In this document: positions 26,062-34,650 of the stretch, piece by piece | Numbering within the stretch: position 1 is the stretch's first letter | Layout of the letters: each line of letters starts with the position of its first letter | Source: Pelosinus sp. IPA-1 | Lineage (GTDB): Bacteria; Bacillota; Negativicutes; DSM-13327 | Reading direction: 5' to 3' | NCBI RefSeq assembly: GCF_030269905.1 | Contig: NZ_BSVC01000006.1 | Location: forward strand, 62,001-126,000 | Length of the DNA stretch: 64,000 nucleotides | Position numbers and translations under genes: made by a program | The notes under the pieces: generated by a model | What the model saw: only the letters and a program-made list of their open reading frames with translations | Database searches by the model: none | What the model was told of the DNA's origin: nothing

Positions 26062-27648
26062 ATGAAAATAACTTTTTTGGGAGCAGCAAAAATCGTAACA
26101 GGCTCGTCCTATTTATTGGAAGTAGGTACACAAAGAATCTTGGTAGACTGCGGAATGTTTCAAGGTTCAAAAACAATCACAGCTTTTAATAGGCGTGATT
26201 TCCCATATGATCCTGCATCCATTGATTGCGTATTGTTAACACATGCGCATATTGATCATAGTGGACTATTGCCCAAGCTGTGTAAGGCTGGATTTAAAGG
26301 TACAATTCATGCAACACGAGTTACAAATGAACTTTGTGGAATTATGTTGCCTGATAGTGCTCACATTCAAGAATTTGATGCTGAGATTGCGAATCGTAAA
26401 GGTAAAAGGGCCGGTAAAAAGCCTGTAGAGCCTTTATATTCAATTGATGATGCTTATGCTTGCTTAAAACATTTTTCCCCGGTCGATTATGATAGTGAGT
26501 TAGTTATAGCGCCTAATGTTACAGTGCGTTTTAGAGATGCGGGGCATATTTTAGGATCTGCTATGTTGGAAGTTATGGTTTCAGAAGATGGAAAAACAAC
26601 GAAGCTACTGTTTTCTGGTGATCTGGGGCAACCAAATCAACCTATAATTAAAGATCCAACCTTTATTGATGAGGCTGATTATATCATTGTCGAATCTACC
26701 TATGGGAATCGTTTGCATGAGGACTATGATAAAGAAGAACATTTGGCGACGATTATCAATACAAGCGTAGCCCGTGGAGGAAATATTATAATTCCTTCTT
26801 TTGCTGTAGGCCGTACACAAACTCTTTTATATTATTTACACAATCTTTTAAAGGCCGGGAAAATTACAGATATACCTGTTATCATTGATAGTCCCTTAGC
26901 CATATCTGCTACTGATATTTTCTTGCGTAATACCCAAGATTATGATAACGAAGCCAAAGAAATGCTGTTTAAGGATCATGATAATCCACTTCATATGCCA
27001 CAATTGCGATTTACAAAAACTGCGGATGAATCCAAAGCTTTAAATAATTTGGACCAGCCTGCAATTATTATTTCGGCTAGTGGCATGTGTGATGCTGGAC
27101 GTATTCTCCATCATCTTAAACACAATCTCTGGCGCCCAGAGTCTACCGTGCTATTTGTAGGTTATCAGGCGCAAGGTAGCTTAGGGCGTCGTTTGGTAGA
27201 AGGTGCCAGCAAGGTGAAGATTTTAGGGGAAGAAATCAGTGTGAAGGCCACGATTCATCGGTTAGATGGTTTCTCTGCTCACGCTGACCAGGGACAACTA
27301 TTAAACTGGTTATCTTACTTTAAGAGAAAGGCCACGAATATCTTTTTGGTACACGGGGAACCAGAAATGTCAGAGCCTTTTGCCAAAGTAATCAAAGAGA
27401 AGCTAGACGTTAGTACTTATATTCCTAATTATGGTGATGTTGCAGTGTTAGATGGAGCACTTTGGGAAATTAATGAGGCTAAAGTGGTCGACCCAGCAGT
27501 AAAACAATTGCATGATTACCTAGAATTACTCGATCGGGAATACGCAGAATATCGAAAACAACTCGAACAAATTGGAAGTGCTGACAATCATAAGATTACA
27601 GAGCTTATGAGTAGCATAGAGAAGTTACAAAGTCATTTGGGTAAGTAA
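26062..27648 (+). CDS. Beta-CASP metallo-beta-lactamase RNase (CPSF/YSH1-like)
   Basis: 528 residues. Metallo-beta-lactamase motifs: LTHAHIDHSGLLPKL (metal-binding HxHxDH), the DAGHILGSAM His and SGDLGQ Asp; beta-CASP motifs: the SFAVGRTQ region, SASGMCDAGRILHHL and the final GFSAHADQGQLLNWL and HGEPE. The family processes or degrades RNA from 5' or internal sites. A helical tail of about 50 residues follows the domain. GGGGGAG upstream supports the ATG. It forms a single-gene unit closed by a terminator. Confidence 0.88.
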   Translation: MKITFLGAAKIVTGSSYLLEVGTQRILVDCGMFQGSKTITAFNRRDFPYDPASIDCVLLTHAHIDHSGLLPKLCKAGFKGTIHATRVTNELCGIMLPDSAHIQEFDAEIANRKGKRAGKKPVEPLYSIDDAYACLKHFSPVDYDSELVIAPNVTVRFRDAGHILGSAMLEVMVSEDGKTTKLLFSGDLGQPNQPIIKDPTFIDEADYIIVESTYGNRLHEDYDKEEHLATIINTSVARGGNIIIPSFAVGRTQTLLYYLHNLLKAGKITDIPVIIDSPLAISATDIFLRNTQDYDNEAKEMLFKDHDNPLHMPQLRFTKTADESKALNNLDQPAIIISASGMCDAGRILHHLKHNLWRPESTVLFVGYQAQGSLGRRLVEGASKVKILGEEISVKATIHRLDGFSAHADQGQLLNWLSYFKRKATNIFLVHGEPEMSEPFAKVIKEKLDVSTYIPNYGDVAVLDGALWEINEAKVVDPAVKQLHDYLELLDREYAEYRKQLEQIGSADNHKITELMSSIEKLQSHLGK

Positions 27649-27685
27649 TAAAAGAATTGCAAAGTTTTTAAATAGTATTTTTTGA

Positions 27686-27736
27686 GCGTCAAAGATACAA
27701 AACTGCTACAAAAGCATTGTATCTTTGGCGTTTATT
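27686..27736 (+). terminator. Terminator after the beta-CASP gene
   Basis: GCGTCAAAGATACAA (27686-27700) pairs with TTGTATCTTTGGCGT (27717-27731) with one mismatch and one G-U pair, then TTATT. Confidence 0.7.
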
Positions 27737-27770
27737 CGTAAATATATTGTTAAATTTTAATAATTAGTAA

Positions 27771-27799
27771 TTGACATCAAGACCACAGTATAATATAGT
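27771..27799 (+). promoter_or_regulatory. Sigma-A promoter of typA
   Basis: A perfect TTGACA (27771-27776), a 17-bp spacer and TATAGT (27794-27799). Confidence 0.8.
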
Positions 27800-27817
27800 G
27801 GTTTGTATGCGAAAATA

Positions 27818-27845
27818 AAAGGGTGCAGTAGAAAACGCATCCTTT
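27818..27845 (+). promoter_or_regulatory. Hairpin at the 5' end of the typA mRNA
   Basis: AAAGGGTGC (27818-27826) pairs with GCATCCTTT (27837-27845), one G-U pair, about 12 nt after the expected transcription start, followed by a T-rich stretch. It looks like an attenuator or a 5' stabilising stem; the ribosome binding site at 27861 is free. Confidence 0.55.
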
Positions 27846-27876
27846 CTTTGTTTATTTTGTAGGAGGGCTTAAATTG

Positions 27877-29685
27877 ATGAAACGTACAGACTTACGCAAC
27901 GTGGCCATTATTGCCCACGTTGACCATGGTAAAACAACTTTGGTAGATGCAATGCTAAGACAAAGCGGAGTGTTCCGCGCTAATGAAACTGTAGCCGAAC
28001 GAGTAATGGATTCTAATGATCTTGAACGTGAACGGGGTATTACAATCCTGTCAAAAAATACTGCGATTATGCATGGCGACGTAAAAATTAACATTGTGGA
28101 TACTCCTGGACATGCTGATTTTGGTGGCGAAGTAGAGCGGGTATTGAATATGGTTGATGGGGTTTTACTATTAGTAGATTCCTTTGAAGGTCCTATGCCT
28201 CAAACGAAATATGTTTTGAAAAAAGCATTAGAGCAAAAATTAAAACCGATTGTTGTAATTAATAAAATTGACCGTCCTGACCAACGTGTTAAGGATGTTG
28301 CAGATGAAGTTTTTGAATTATTTATGGAACTAGATGCTACTGATGAACAATTAGAGTTTAAAGTAGTGTATACTGCAGCAAGAGCGGGTATTGCTAAATT
28401 AAAAATGGAAGATGAAAGTGACAATTTAGAGCCTCTATTTGAATTGTTGGTTTCTGAAATTCCTGCTCCTCAAGGAGAGATTGATGGACCACTGCAAATC
28501 ATGGTCACTACCCTAGATTATGATGATTATGTGGGACGTATTGCAATCGGCCGTGTAATTCGTGGCAGAGCTAGTAGCGGCCAGCAGGTTTTAGTATTAA
28601 ATGGCGATGAACAAAAGAAAGCGAAAATTGGTCGTCTTTATACTTACCAAGGATTAAAACGTACAGAAGTTCAAGATGTAGCTCTAGGAGATATTGTTGC
28701 AATTACTGGGCTTGATGATGTTAACATTGGCGAGACCATTGCAGATACAGAAAATCCTGAAGCATTGCCAATGATTGATATTGATGAACCTACATTAGCG
28801 ATGACCTTTAGTGTTAATAATAGTCCTCTTGCTGGACGGGAAGGACAATTTATAACGACTAGACATTTACGTGATCGTTTATTTAGAGAAGTTGAAACCA
28901 ACGTGAGTTTGCAGGTCAGAGAAACTGAAAGTGCCGATACTTTTGAAGTAATGGGTCGTGGTGAATTACATCTATCGATCTTGATCGAAACCATGCGTCG
29001 CGAAGGCTTTGAATTCCAAGTTGGGAAACCAGAAGTTATTTATAAAACCATCAATGGCCAACGTTGTGAGCCAATGGAAGCTTTGACGATTGATGTACCA
29101 CAAGAATTCATGGGTGCGGTTATGGAGAAGTTAGGTACTCGTAAAGCTGATTTAGTCAACATGACAGAAGTAGCTGGATACTTGCGGATGGAGTTTTTGA
29201 TTCCTGCCCGTGGACTAATTAGTTTCCGTTCAGAGTTTTTGACTGCTACCAAAGGTAATGGTATCATGCATCACTTATTCCATGGTTATGCGCCTTATAA
29301 AGGTGATATTCCTGGACGTAATCGTGGCGCCTTAGTTGCTTTTGAAGCAGGTGAAACAACAGGGTATGGTATTTTTGGTGTACAAGATAGAGGGACCTTA
29401 TTCATAGTACCTGGTCAAACGGTATATGAAGGCAGTATTATCGGTGAAAATACTAGAGAAATGGATATGGATGTAAATCCTTGTAAGAAGAAAAATGTTA
29501 CAAATATGCGTACTAGCGCCTCCGATGAAGCATTACGTTTAACTGCACCACGCATCCTAAGCTTAGAACAAGCCTTAGAGTATATTAACAAAGATGAGCT
29601 AGTAGAAGTTACTCCTAAGAGTATTCGTCTGCGTAAAGCAATTTTGAGTCGTACCCAACGTGGTAGAGAACGTAAAAATGGCTAA
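27877..29685 (+). CDS. typA: Translational GTPase TypA/BipA
   Basis: 602 residues, usual length. GTPase motifs: G1 [10 protein letters not shown]2 RGITI, G3 [13 protein letters not shown]4 NKID; then EF-G-like domains II, III and V and the TypA-specific C-terminal domain ([17 protein letters not shown], [28 protein letters not shown]). It binds ribosomes and helps assembly and growth under stress such as cold. Start at ATG 27877; a TTG directly before it is also possible with the GGAGGG at 27862-27867. It has its own promoter and terminator. Confidence 0.96.
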   Translation: MKRTDLRNVAIIAHVDHGKTTLVDAMLRQSGVFRANETVAERVMDSNDLERERGITILSKNTAIMHGDVKINIVDTPGHADFGGEVERVLNMVDGVLLLVDSFEGPMPQTKYVLKKALEQKLKPIVVINKIDRPDQRVKDVADEVFELFMELDATDEQLEFKVVYTAARAGIAKLKMEDESDNLEPLFELLVSEIPAPQGEIDGPLQIMVTTLDYDDYVGRIAIGRVIRGRASSGQQVLVLNGDEQKKAKIGRLYTYQGLKRTEVQDVALGDIVAITGLDDVNIGETIADTENPEALPMIDIDEPTLAMTFSVNNSPLAGREGQFITTRHLRDRLFREVETNVSLQVRETESADTFEVMGRGELHLSILIETMRREGFEFQVGKPEVIYKTINGQRCEPMEALTIDVPQEFMGAVMEKLGTRKADLVNMTEVAGYLRMEFLIPARGLISFRSEFLTATKGNGIMHHLFHGYAPYKGDIPGRNRGALVAFEAGETTGYGIFGVQDRGTLFIVPGQTVYEGSIIGENTREMDMDVNPCKKKNVTNMRTSASDEALRLTAPRILSLEQALEYINKDELVEVTPKSIRLRKAILSRTQRGRERKNG

Positions 29686-29703
29686 TTTATATAAATATAA
29701 GTA

Positions 29704-29732
29704 AAAAAAGCGCCCTTTGTGGGCGCTTTTTT
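29704..29732 (+). terminator. Terminator after typA
   Basis: AAAAAAGCGCCC and GGGCGCTTTTTT with a 5-nt loop; symmetric, so potentially bidirectional. Confidence 0.95.
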
Positions 29733-29870
29733 ACGCTTGTGACCAAAAATGTCGTAAATCATATAAAAAAGATGAGGGTAATGCAGGAATCTTTACTAAC
29801 ATGTCGAATGTAAAGCATACATGGAAGTTTTGGTTAAATGATTTAGAAAAGATCTGGAGGGGCAAAAATA

Positions 29871-30287
29871 ATGGGGCTTAGATTGATTGATAAGCTGACA
29901 AATTATTTGATGCCACTGGAAGAAGTGGCTACGCAAGGGAAGGTTGTGTCGGAATTGGATACAGCACGTGCTCGTAAATCTGCAAATTTGCAGGTACATA
30001 GCAATGAACCAGCTTCTTTACAAGTGGTGGTAGCTTCGCCAGCAACATATGATGATGTCTGTGTGTATGCAAATCATCTAAAAGAAAATATGGCAGTTGT
30101 GATTAATTTTACAGGTATAGATATAGAAATGCAGCATGCTATTAAAGATTTTATGAATGGTGTATGTTATATAGTAGACGGCAATGTACAGCGAATTGAT
30201 GATTCTGTGTTTTTATATGCCCCTGGATATGTAGACATAGAAAAAGAATTGTACGCTTATTCTGTACCCGCTTATACAAAACCTTAG
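29871..30287 (+). CDS. sepF: Cell division protein SepF
   Basis: 138 residues. An N-terminal amphipathic helix (MGLRLIDKLTNYLM) for membrane binding, a variable linker, and a C-terminal SepF fold (SLQVVVASPATYDDVCVYANHL...FMNGVCYIVDGNVQRIDDSVFLYAPG). SepF forms rings that align FtsZ and anchor it to the membrane. The linker is short. GGAGGGG 9 nt upstream marks the start. It is not beside ylm or ftsZ genes here, but stands alone between two terminators. Confidence 0.93.
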   Translation: MGLRLIDKLTNYLMPLEEVATQGKVVSELDTARARKSANLQVHSNEPASLQVVVASPATYDDVCVYANHLKENMAVVINFTGIDIEMQHAIKDFMNGVCYIVDGNVQRIDDSVFLYAPGYVDIEKELYAYSVPAYTKP

Positions 30288-30304
30288 TCATGAATTTTAT
30301 TTGG

Positions 30305-30354
30305 AGCGCTCTAAAATGGATGCAAAAATGCAATCCAGCTTAGAGCGCTTTTTT
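30305..30354 (+). terminator. Terminator after sepF
   Basis: AGCGCTCTAA (30305-30314) and TTAGAGCGCT (30340-30349), an inner TGGAT/AATCCA pairing, and TTTTTT. Confidence 0.88.
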
Positions 30355-30468
30355 ATGTTTACATAATCCAAATAACTCAATATTTACCACTGTTTTTTGC
30401 ATGAATTATTAAAGCCTGGAAATGCTAACCTAGAGATTTAAAACTACAAATATAATGGAGGAGATACT

Positions 30469-30663
30469 ATGATACGAGTTTGCCCTAACTGTACAGATGT
30501 AGACATTGATAAGCTAGAGGAATTGGTACCAGGAAATTTAGAAGTGGAATGTATTGGTGAATGTGGTCAGCATGAAGGAAAATTTTTCGGTTATATAAAC
30601 GATGAACTGGTAGTCAAAGAGACAGAAGAAGAGTTTTTTGAGGAGGTAAACAAAGCGAAGTAA
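30469..30663 (+). CDS. YuzB-like small protein (DUF1450)
   Basis: 64 residues. CPNC near the N-terminus and CIGECGQHEGK in the middle give four Cys and a His, the typical DUF1450 arrangement; the end is acidic. Possibly a thioredoxin-like or metal-binding small protein; no function is established. GGAGG precedes the ATG. It is directly upstream of the DUF438/hemerythrin gene and likely co-transcribed with it. Confidence 0.8.
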   Translation: MIRVCPNCTDVDIDKLEELVPGNLEVECIGECGQHEGKFFGYINDELVVKETEEEFFEEVNKAK

Positions 30664-30697
30664 AAAAAACGGTGATTGCGAGCTGTTGAGGGGGTAC

Positions 30698-31924
30698 ATG
30701 GTGAGTGAACTAATTAATAATCGGGAGTACAGGCAGAAGGTCTTAAAAGAAATAATTTTGGAACTTCATCAAGGAAAGTCAGTACAAGAAGTGAAAGGGA
30801 AATTTGATAAAATCGCTGTAAGTATGGATCCGGCTGAACTTTCTTTAATTGAACAAGGGTTGATAAATGAAGGGCTTCCAGTGGAAGAAGTGCAGCGTCT
30901 TTGTGATGTTCATGCTGCAGTCTTTCGCGAAGCTTTAGAAAAAAATCCAGAATTAACAGTAGTTCCAGGGCACCCAGCAGCAATTTTTATCGCAGAAAAT
31001 CAGGCATTGCAAGAACTAATGGATCAAGAAATTAAGCCTATTATTAGTAAACTAAAACAGGCATCAGATCAGATAGAAAAGGCATTAGTCTTACAGTTGA
31101 CTGAAAAATTAAACCTACTTTGGGATGTTGATAAACATTATCGGAGAAAAGAAGATCTTATTTTTCCATTCCTGGAAAAGTATGAAATTACTGGACCGCC
31201 CAAAGTTATGTGGGGCGTCGATGATAAAATAAGGAACTTGTTAAAAGAGACCAAAAGCTTAGCTGTTGCTTATCAATCAGCCTTAAAAGAAAAGTTAATT
31301 GCTAAAACAGAAGAAACATTGGTACAAATCGAAGAAATGATTTTTAAAGAAGAGAAAATATTTCTGCCAATGGCGATGGAGACACTTTCGGAAGATGAGT
31401 GGTATCGTGCTCTTCTTGATAGTGATGAAATAGGTTATTGCTTAGTAGAACCCCAGTGTAGTTGGAAACCATATCGTGAGGATTTGAAGGAAGAACCCAA
31501 TCTACTCAATGAAAATACAACTGGTCAGGTTAAGTTCGAAACTGGTTTTTTATCGCCTCAGGAAATTGAGTTGATTTATCGCCATTTGCCAGTTGATATT
31601 ACTTTTGTTGATAAAAATGGAATCGTCAAATTTTTCTCTACGCCCAAGGATCGAATTTTCCCTCGCACCCGAACCATTATAGGCCGTAAGGTAGAAAACT
31701 GCCATCCTCCAGCGAGTGCCGACGTTGTAGCAAAAATAGTAGAGGACTTTAAAAGTGGGAAAAAGGACAATGAAGACTTTTGGATCAAGATGGGAGATAA
31801 ATTCGTATATATTCGTTATTTTGCAGTAAGGGACAGGGAAGGAAATTTCTCTGGAGTTTTAGAAGTTACTCAAGATATTAAACCGATCCAAGCGATCATA
31901 GGAGAAAAGCGAATTACAGATTAA
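30698..31924 (+). CDS. DUF438, hemerythrin HHE and PAS domain protein
   Basis: About 408 residues. Order: DUF438 (about 1-85, ELINNREYRQKVLKEIILEL...), a hemerythrin-like four-helix bundle (about 85-235) with probable iron ligands in GHPAAIFIAEN, DKHYRRKEDLIFP and KEEKIFLPMA, then a PAS_10-type domain (about 290-405, VDITFVDKNGIVKFFS...GVLEVTQDI). Hemerythrins bind O2 or NO on a di-iron site, and this combination is common in anaerobes, where it is thought to sense or detoxify O2 or NO. ATG 30698 or GTG 30701 may be the start. It lies just upstream of the first nitrate-type operator module, which is consistent with a nitrogen-oxide link but does not prove one. Confidence 0.83.
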   Translation: MVSELINNREYRQKVLKEIILELHQGKSVQEVKGKFDKIAVSMDPAELSLIEQGLINEGLPVEEVQRLCDVHAAVFREALEKNPELTVVPGHPAAIFIAENQALQELMDQEIKPIISKLKQASDQIEKALVLQLTEKLNLLWDVDKHYRRKEDLIFPFLEKYEITGPPKVMWGVDDKIRNLLKETKSLAVAYQSALKEKLIAKTEETLVQIEEMIFKEEKIFLPMAMETLSEDEWYRALLDSDEIGYCLVEPQCSWKPYREDLKEEPNLLNENTTGQVKFETGFLSPQEIELIYRHLPVDITFVDKNGIVKFFSTPKDRIFPRTRTIIGRKVENCHPPASADVVAKIVEDFKSGKKDNEDFWIKMGDKFVYIRYFAVRDREGNFSGVLEVTQDIKPIQAIIGEKRITD

Positions 31925-31948
31925 GCTAAGTAAGAATACAATCAACAA

Positions 31949-32014
31949 TAGGGAATTCCCATGACTTAAAGTGGGGATTCCCTACATTACATTTTACCAG
32001 AAAAGGAGTATAAT
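31949..32014 (+). promoter_or_regulatory. NreC-type tandem operator and promoter for the HPP gene
   Basis: Distal box TAGGGAATTCCCAT (31949-31962) and proximal box GTGGGGATTCCCTA (31971-31984) start 22 bp apart. TATAAT (32009-32014) begins 24 bp after the proximal box. Layout and length (66 bp) are identical to the modules at 32670 and 35645. The pattern matches TAGGGN4CCCTA, reported for staphylococcal NreC. Confidence 0.8.
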
Positions 32015-32107
32015 GAATTTCTTACTGATATAGGCACAGGCATATTTACGTTTTTGTAAAATAGTTCTATAACTTTAATTAAATATGGGAGAGGAATAAG
32101 GATATGT

Positions 32108-32602
32108 ATGCATACTACTTCGCGGCAAATATTATATCGCAAATTAAACTTTAAGCACATTAGTTGGTCTTCTATAGGAAGTGTTTCTACGATTGCTATT
32201 ATCGCATATTTATCGACAATTACAGGATATGCTTTTCTAATTCCTCCTTTTGGTGCAACGTGTTACATCGTTTTTTCCATTCCAGATAGTGCATTTGCTC
32301 AGCCGCGAAGTATTATTGGCGGACATGTTCTTGCTGTTTTTGTAGGGTTACTCTGCTCATTTATCTTTGGGTCAAATTGGTGGTCTCAGGGTATAGCAAT
32401 AGGAGCCATTGTCGCTGGCATGCATCTAATTCGTGTAAATCATCCACCAGCCGCAGCCACCACAATGCTGCTGACATTACGAGACTACAATAATTGGAAT
32501 GTCTTTTATACGGTATTGATTGGTAGCGTCATGATTGCAGTTGTAGCAGTGGTTTTTAATAAATATGTATTAAAACACAAATATCCTCATTATTGGTGGT
32601 AA
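32108..32602 (+). CDS. HPP family integral membrane protein (candidate nitrite transporter)
   Basis: 164 residues with four predicted membrane helices. The family hallmark is NHPPAAAT after helix 3; PPFGATCYIVFSIPDSAFAQPR precedes helix 2 and GGHVLAVFVGLL forms it. Cyanobacterial and chloroplast HPP proteins have been shown to carry nitrite. Start at 32108, with GGGAGAGGA upstream; an ATG at 32104 is out of frame. It has its own NreC-type promoter and sits beside asr, narK and nar, which supports nitrite as the substrate. That is inference. Confidence 0.87.
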   Translation: MHTTSRQILYRKLNFKHISWSSIGSVSTIAIIAYLSTITGYAFLIPPFGATCYIVFSIPDSAFAQPRSIIGGHVLAVFVGLLCSFIFGSNWWSQGIAIGAIVAGMHLIRVNHPPAAATTMLLTLRDYNNWNVFYTVLIGSVMIAVVAVVFNKYVLKHKYPHYWW

Positions 32603-32607
32603 ATACG

Positions 32608-32641
32608 ATACATTCTAAGAAAACGCTCATGTATTATTTTT
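32608..32641 (+). terminator. Weak hairpin after the HPP gene
   Basis: ATACAT (32608-32613) and ATGTAT (32629-32634) with a 15-nt loop, followed by TATTTTT. A poor terminator at best. Confidence 0.35.
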
Positions 32642-32669
32642 AGATAAGAATTTAGTGAAATAAACAATG

Positions 32670-32735
32670 TAGGGAATTTCCTTTAGTAATGTAGGGAATT
32701 CCCTACATTACTTTTTAGTGGTTAAATATTAAAAT
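32670..32735 (+). promoter_or_regulatory. NreC-type tandem operator and promoter for asrABC
   Basis: Distal box TAGGGAATTTCCTT (32670-32683), proximal perfect box TAGGGAATTCCCTA (32692-32705), 22 bp between starts; TAAAAT (32730-32735) starts 24 bp after the proximal box. From the proximal box to the -10 it is nearly identical to the narK module. Confidence 0.85.
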
Positions 32736-32751
32736 TAGTCTGATATATATT

Positions 32752-32768
32752 TAGGGCAAAGAACCCTA
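32752..32768 (+). other. TAGGG-N7-CCCTA hairpin in the asr leader
   Basis: Arms TAGGG (32752-32756) and CCCTA (32764-32768) with a 7-nt loop lie about 17 bp downstream of the -10. The half-sites resemble the operators but the spacing differs by three, so this is more likely an RNA stem than a third operator. Confidence 0.4.
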
Positions 32769-32850
32769 GGGCGGTAAGGATTCTTAATGAGGCAAGGTTA
32801 AAAATGGGATCTTCAAAAGAGTAAAAATAAGCTAAGAAAGGAAAAAAATA

Positions 32851-33846
32851 ATGGCATATAAAGTAACAGGATTAAAATTTAATCAGTACTTAAAAGAATT
32901 AGGAAAGGAGTATCACATTTTTGCTCCAGTAGGACTCTCTGGAAAAGGGGCTTTTACCGACACGGACTCTGTTAGATATCAGAAAATAACAAGCTTGGAA
33001 GAGATAGAACTATCGATAAAGTCTAATTTTTCGGCAAAAGAAATTCTTTTGCCTATAACTGAGACTTTGTTTTATTTTAGCGAGGACAATTGGACAGAAC
33101 CTAAGATTCATGACAAAAAAATACTGCTGTTTTTGAGAAGTTGTGACATACATGGCATAAAAAGACTTGATGATATTTATTTGAAAAATGGATGTGAGGA
33201 TCCTTATTATAAAGTACTTCGTGAAAAAGTCAGATTCTGTCTTATCGAGTGTCAAGAAAGCTTTTCAAACTGTTTTTGCGTTAGTATGAATACGAATATT
33301 ACAGAAGAATATGACATGTTTATCCATGTCGAGGATAGTTTTGTATATGTAGGAATTAATAATAAAGAGTTGGATCGGCTAGATGAAAAGGTAGTCGATC
33401 TCTCTCCACGTTTTGTAATGGAAAATAAAATAAAGGTATCGTTACCAGAAGCGGTAACAACTGGACTAACTGAGTCTTCAATTTGGGAAGAATACTCCTC
33501 GCGATGTATTGGTTGTGGAAGATGCAGCTTCGTCTGTCCAACGTGTAGTTGTTTTTCAATGCAGGACATCTTTTATAAAGAAAATAAAAACATGGGGGAG
33601 CGAAGACGAGTTTGGTCTTCCTGTATGGTTGATGGTTTTACCGATATGGCAGGGGGGCATGCTTTCCGTAAAAAGCAAGGAGAGCGCATGCGGTTTAGAG
33701 TGATGCATAAGCTTCATGATTATAAAAAACGCTTTGGTTATCATATGTGCGTCGGATGTGGCAGATGCGACGATGCGTGTCCAGAATATATATCAATTTC
33801 CCATTGTGCAAATAAGTTGAACCATGTAGTGGAGGAGAAAAAATGA
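32851..33846 (+). CDS. asrA: Anaerobic sulfite reductase subunit A-like iron-sulfur protein
   Basis: 331 residues. Two [4Fe-4S] ferredoxin motifs near the C-terminus start at Cys219 (CIGCGRCSFVCPTC) and Cys300 (CVGCGRCDDACPEY); an additional Cys/His pattern lies around residues 112-145. It matches the AsrA electron-transfer subunit, which passes electrons from the flavoprotein AsrB to the siroheme subunit AsrC. The start codon follows GAAAGGA; the stop overlaps asrB by 4 bp. The operon has an NreC-type promoter shared in design with narK, which suggests nitrite rather than sulfite as the physiological substrate. Confidence 0.88.
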   Translation: MAYKVTGLKFNQYLKELGKEYHIFAPVGLSGKGAFTDTDSVRYQKITSLEEIELSIKSNFSAKEILLPITETLFYFSEDNWTEPKIHDKKILLFLRSCDIHGIKRLDDIYLKNGCEDPYYKVLREKVRFCLIECQESFSNCFCVSMNTNITEEYDMFIHVEDSFVYVGINNKELDRLDEKVVDLSPRFVMENKIKVSLPEAVTTGLTESSIWEEYSSRCIGCGRCSFVCPTCSCFSMQDIFYKENKNMGERRRVWSSCMVDGFTDMAGGHAFRKKQGERMRFRVMHKLHDYKKRFGYHMCVGCGRCDDACPEYISISHCANKLNHVVEEKK

Positions 33847-34637
33847 ACAATACGTATCTACCTTTTAAATCCCGAATTATAAAAATAATTCCTCATACTG
33901 CGATTGATTATACTTTCTTGATGGAATATAAGGGCGATGTAAAGCCAGGACAATTTTTTGAAGTATCCATTCCTAAATATGGTGAAGCTCCGATCTCTGT
34001 AAGTGAAATCGGTGAGGGGTATGTTGGGCTGACAATTCGTAAAGTTGGCTTGGTTACCAATACGATTCATGAACTACAGGAAGATGGTGTACTATTTCTA
34101 AGGGGACCATATGGTAATGGTTTTGATATTAACTTGTTTCGATCAAAGGAAGTTATTATTGCTGCTGGTGGGACGGGATTAGCTCCTGTCAAAGGCGTTG
34201 TAGATTATTTCGCTGAGAATGTTAATGAAGTTATGTCTTTTTCACTGATTGCGGGATTCAAATCACCGAAAGATATACTGTATAAAGATGATTTTAAGAA
34301 GTGGCAAAAGACTATCAACGTTATAGTAACGGTCGATGGCTCAGAGGATGAAATGTATAAAGGAAACACGGGGCTCATTACAAATTATGTAAAGGATATT
34401 CAAATTGAAAATCAAGCAGAGGCAAATGTAATTGTTGTTGGTCCACCCATAATGATACGCTTTACTGTGACAGAATTTTTAAAAAGAGGGATTAAAGAAG
34501 AAAATATATGGGTGTCATACGAAAGAAAAATGTGCTGTGGTGTTGCTAAATGCGGACACTGTAAAATTGACGATACCTATATTTGTCTTGAAGGACCCGT
34601 ATTTAATTATGTAAAAGCTAAGAATTTTATTGATTAA
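33843..34637 (+). CDS. asrB: Anaerobic sulfite reductase subunit B-like FAD/NAD(P)H oxidoreductase
   Basis: 264 residues of the ferredoxin-NADP reductase type. FAD/pyridine motifs: GQFFEVSIPKYGEAPISVS, AAGGTGLAPVKGVVD and VIVVGPPIMIRF; the C-terminus has a [2Fe-2S]-type cluster, YERKMCCGVAKCGHCKI...YICLEGPVF, as in dihydroorotate dehydrogenase electron-transfer subunits. It should oxidise NAD(P)H and feed electrons to AsrA and AsrC. Overlaps asrA by 4 bp (ATGA) and is followed by asrC after 13 bp. Confidence 0.9.
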   Translation: MNNTYLPFKSRIIKIIPHTAIDYTFLMEYKGDVKPGQFFEVSIPKYGEAPISVSEIGEGYVGLTIRKVGLVTNTIHELQEDGVLFLRGPYGNGFDINLFRSKEVIIAAGGTGLAPVKGVVDYFAENVNEVMSFSLIAGFKSPKDILYKDDFKKWQKTINVIVTVDGSEDEMYKGNTGLITNYVKDIQIENQAEANVIVVGPPIMIRFTVTEFLKRGIKEENIWVSYERKMCCGVAKCGHCKIDDTYICLEGPVFNYVKAKNFID

Positions 34638-34650
34638 TAAGGAGGGGTGT

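Noticed and set aside
32752-32768. A third NreC operator in the asr leader
   Set aside because: The half-sites TAGGG and CCCTA are separated by 7 rather than 4 bases and lie downstream of the -10; more likely an RNA stem.
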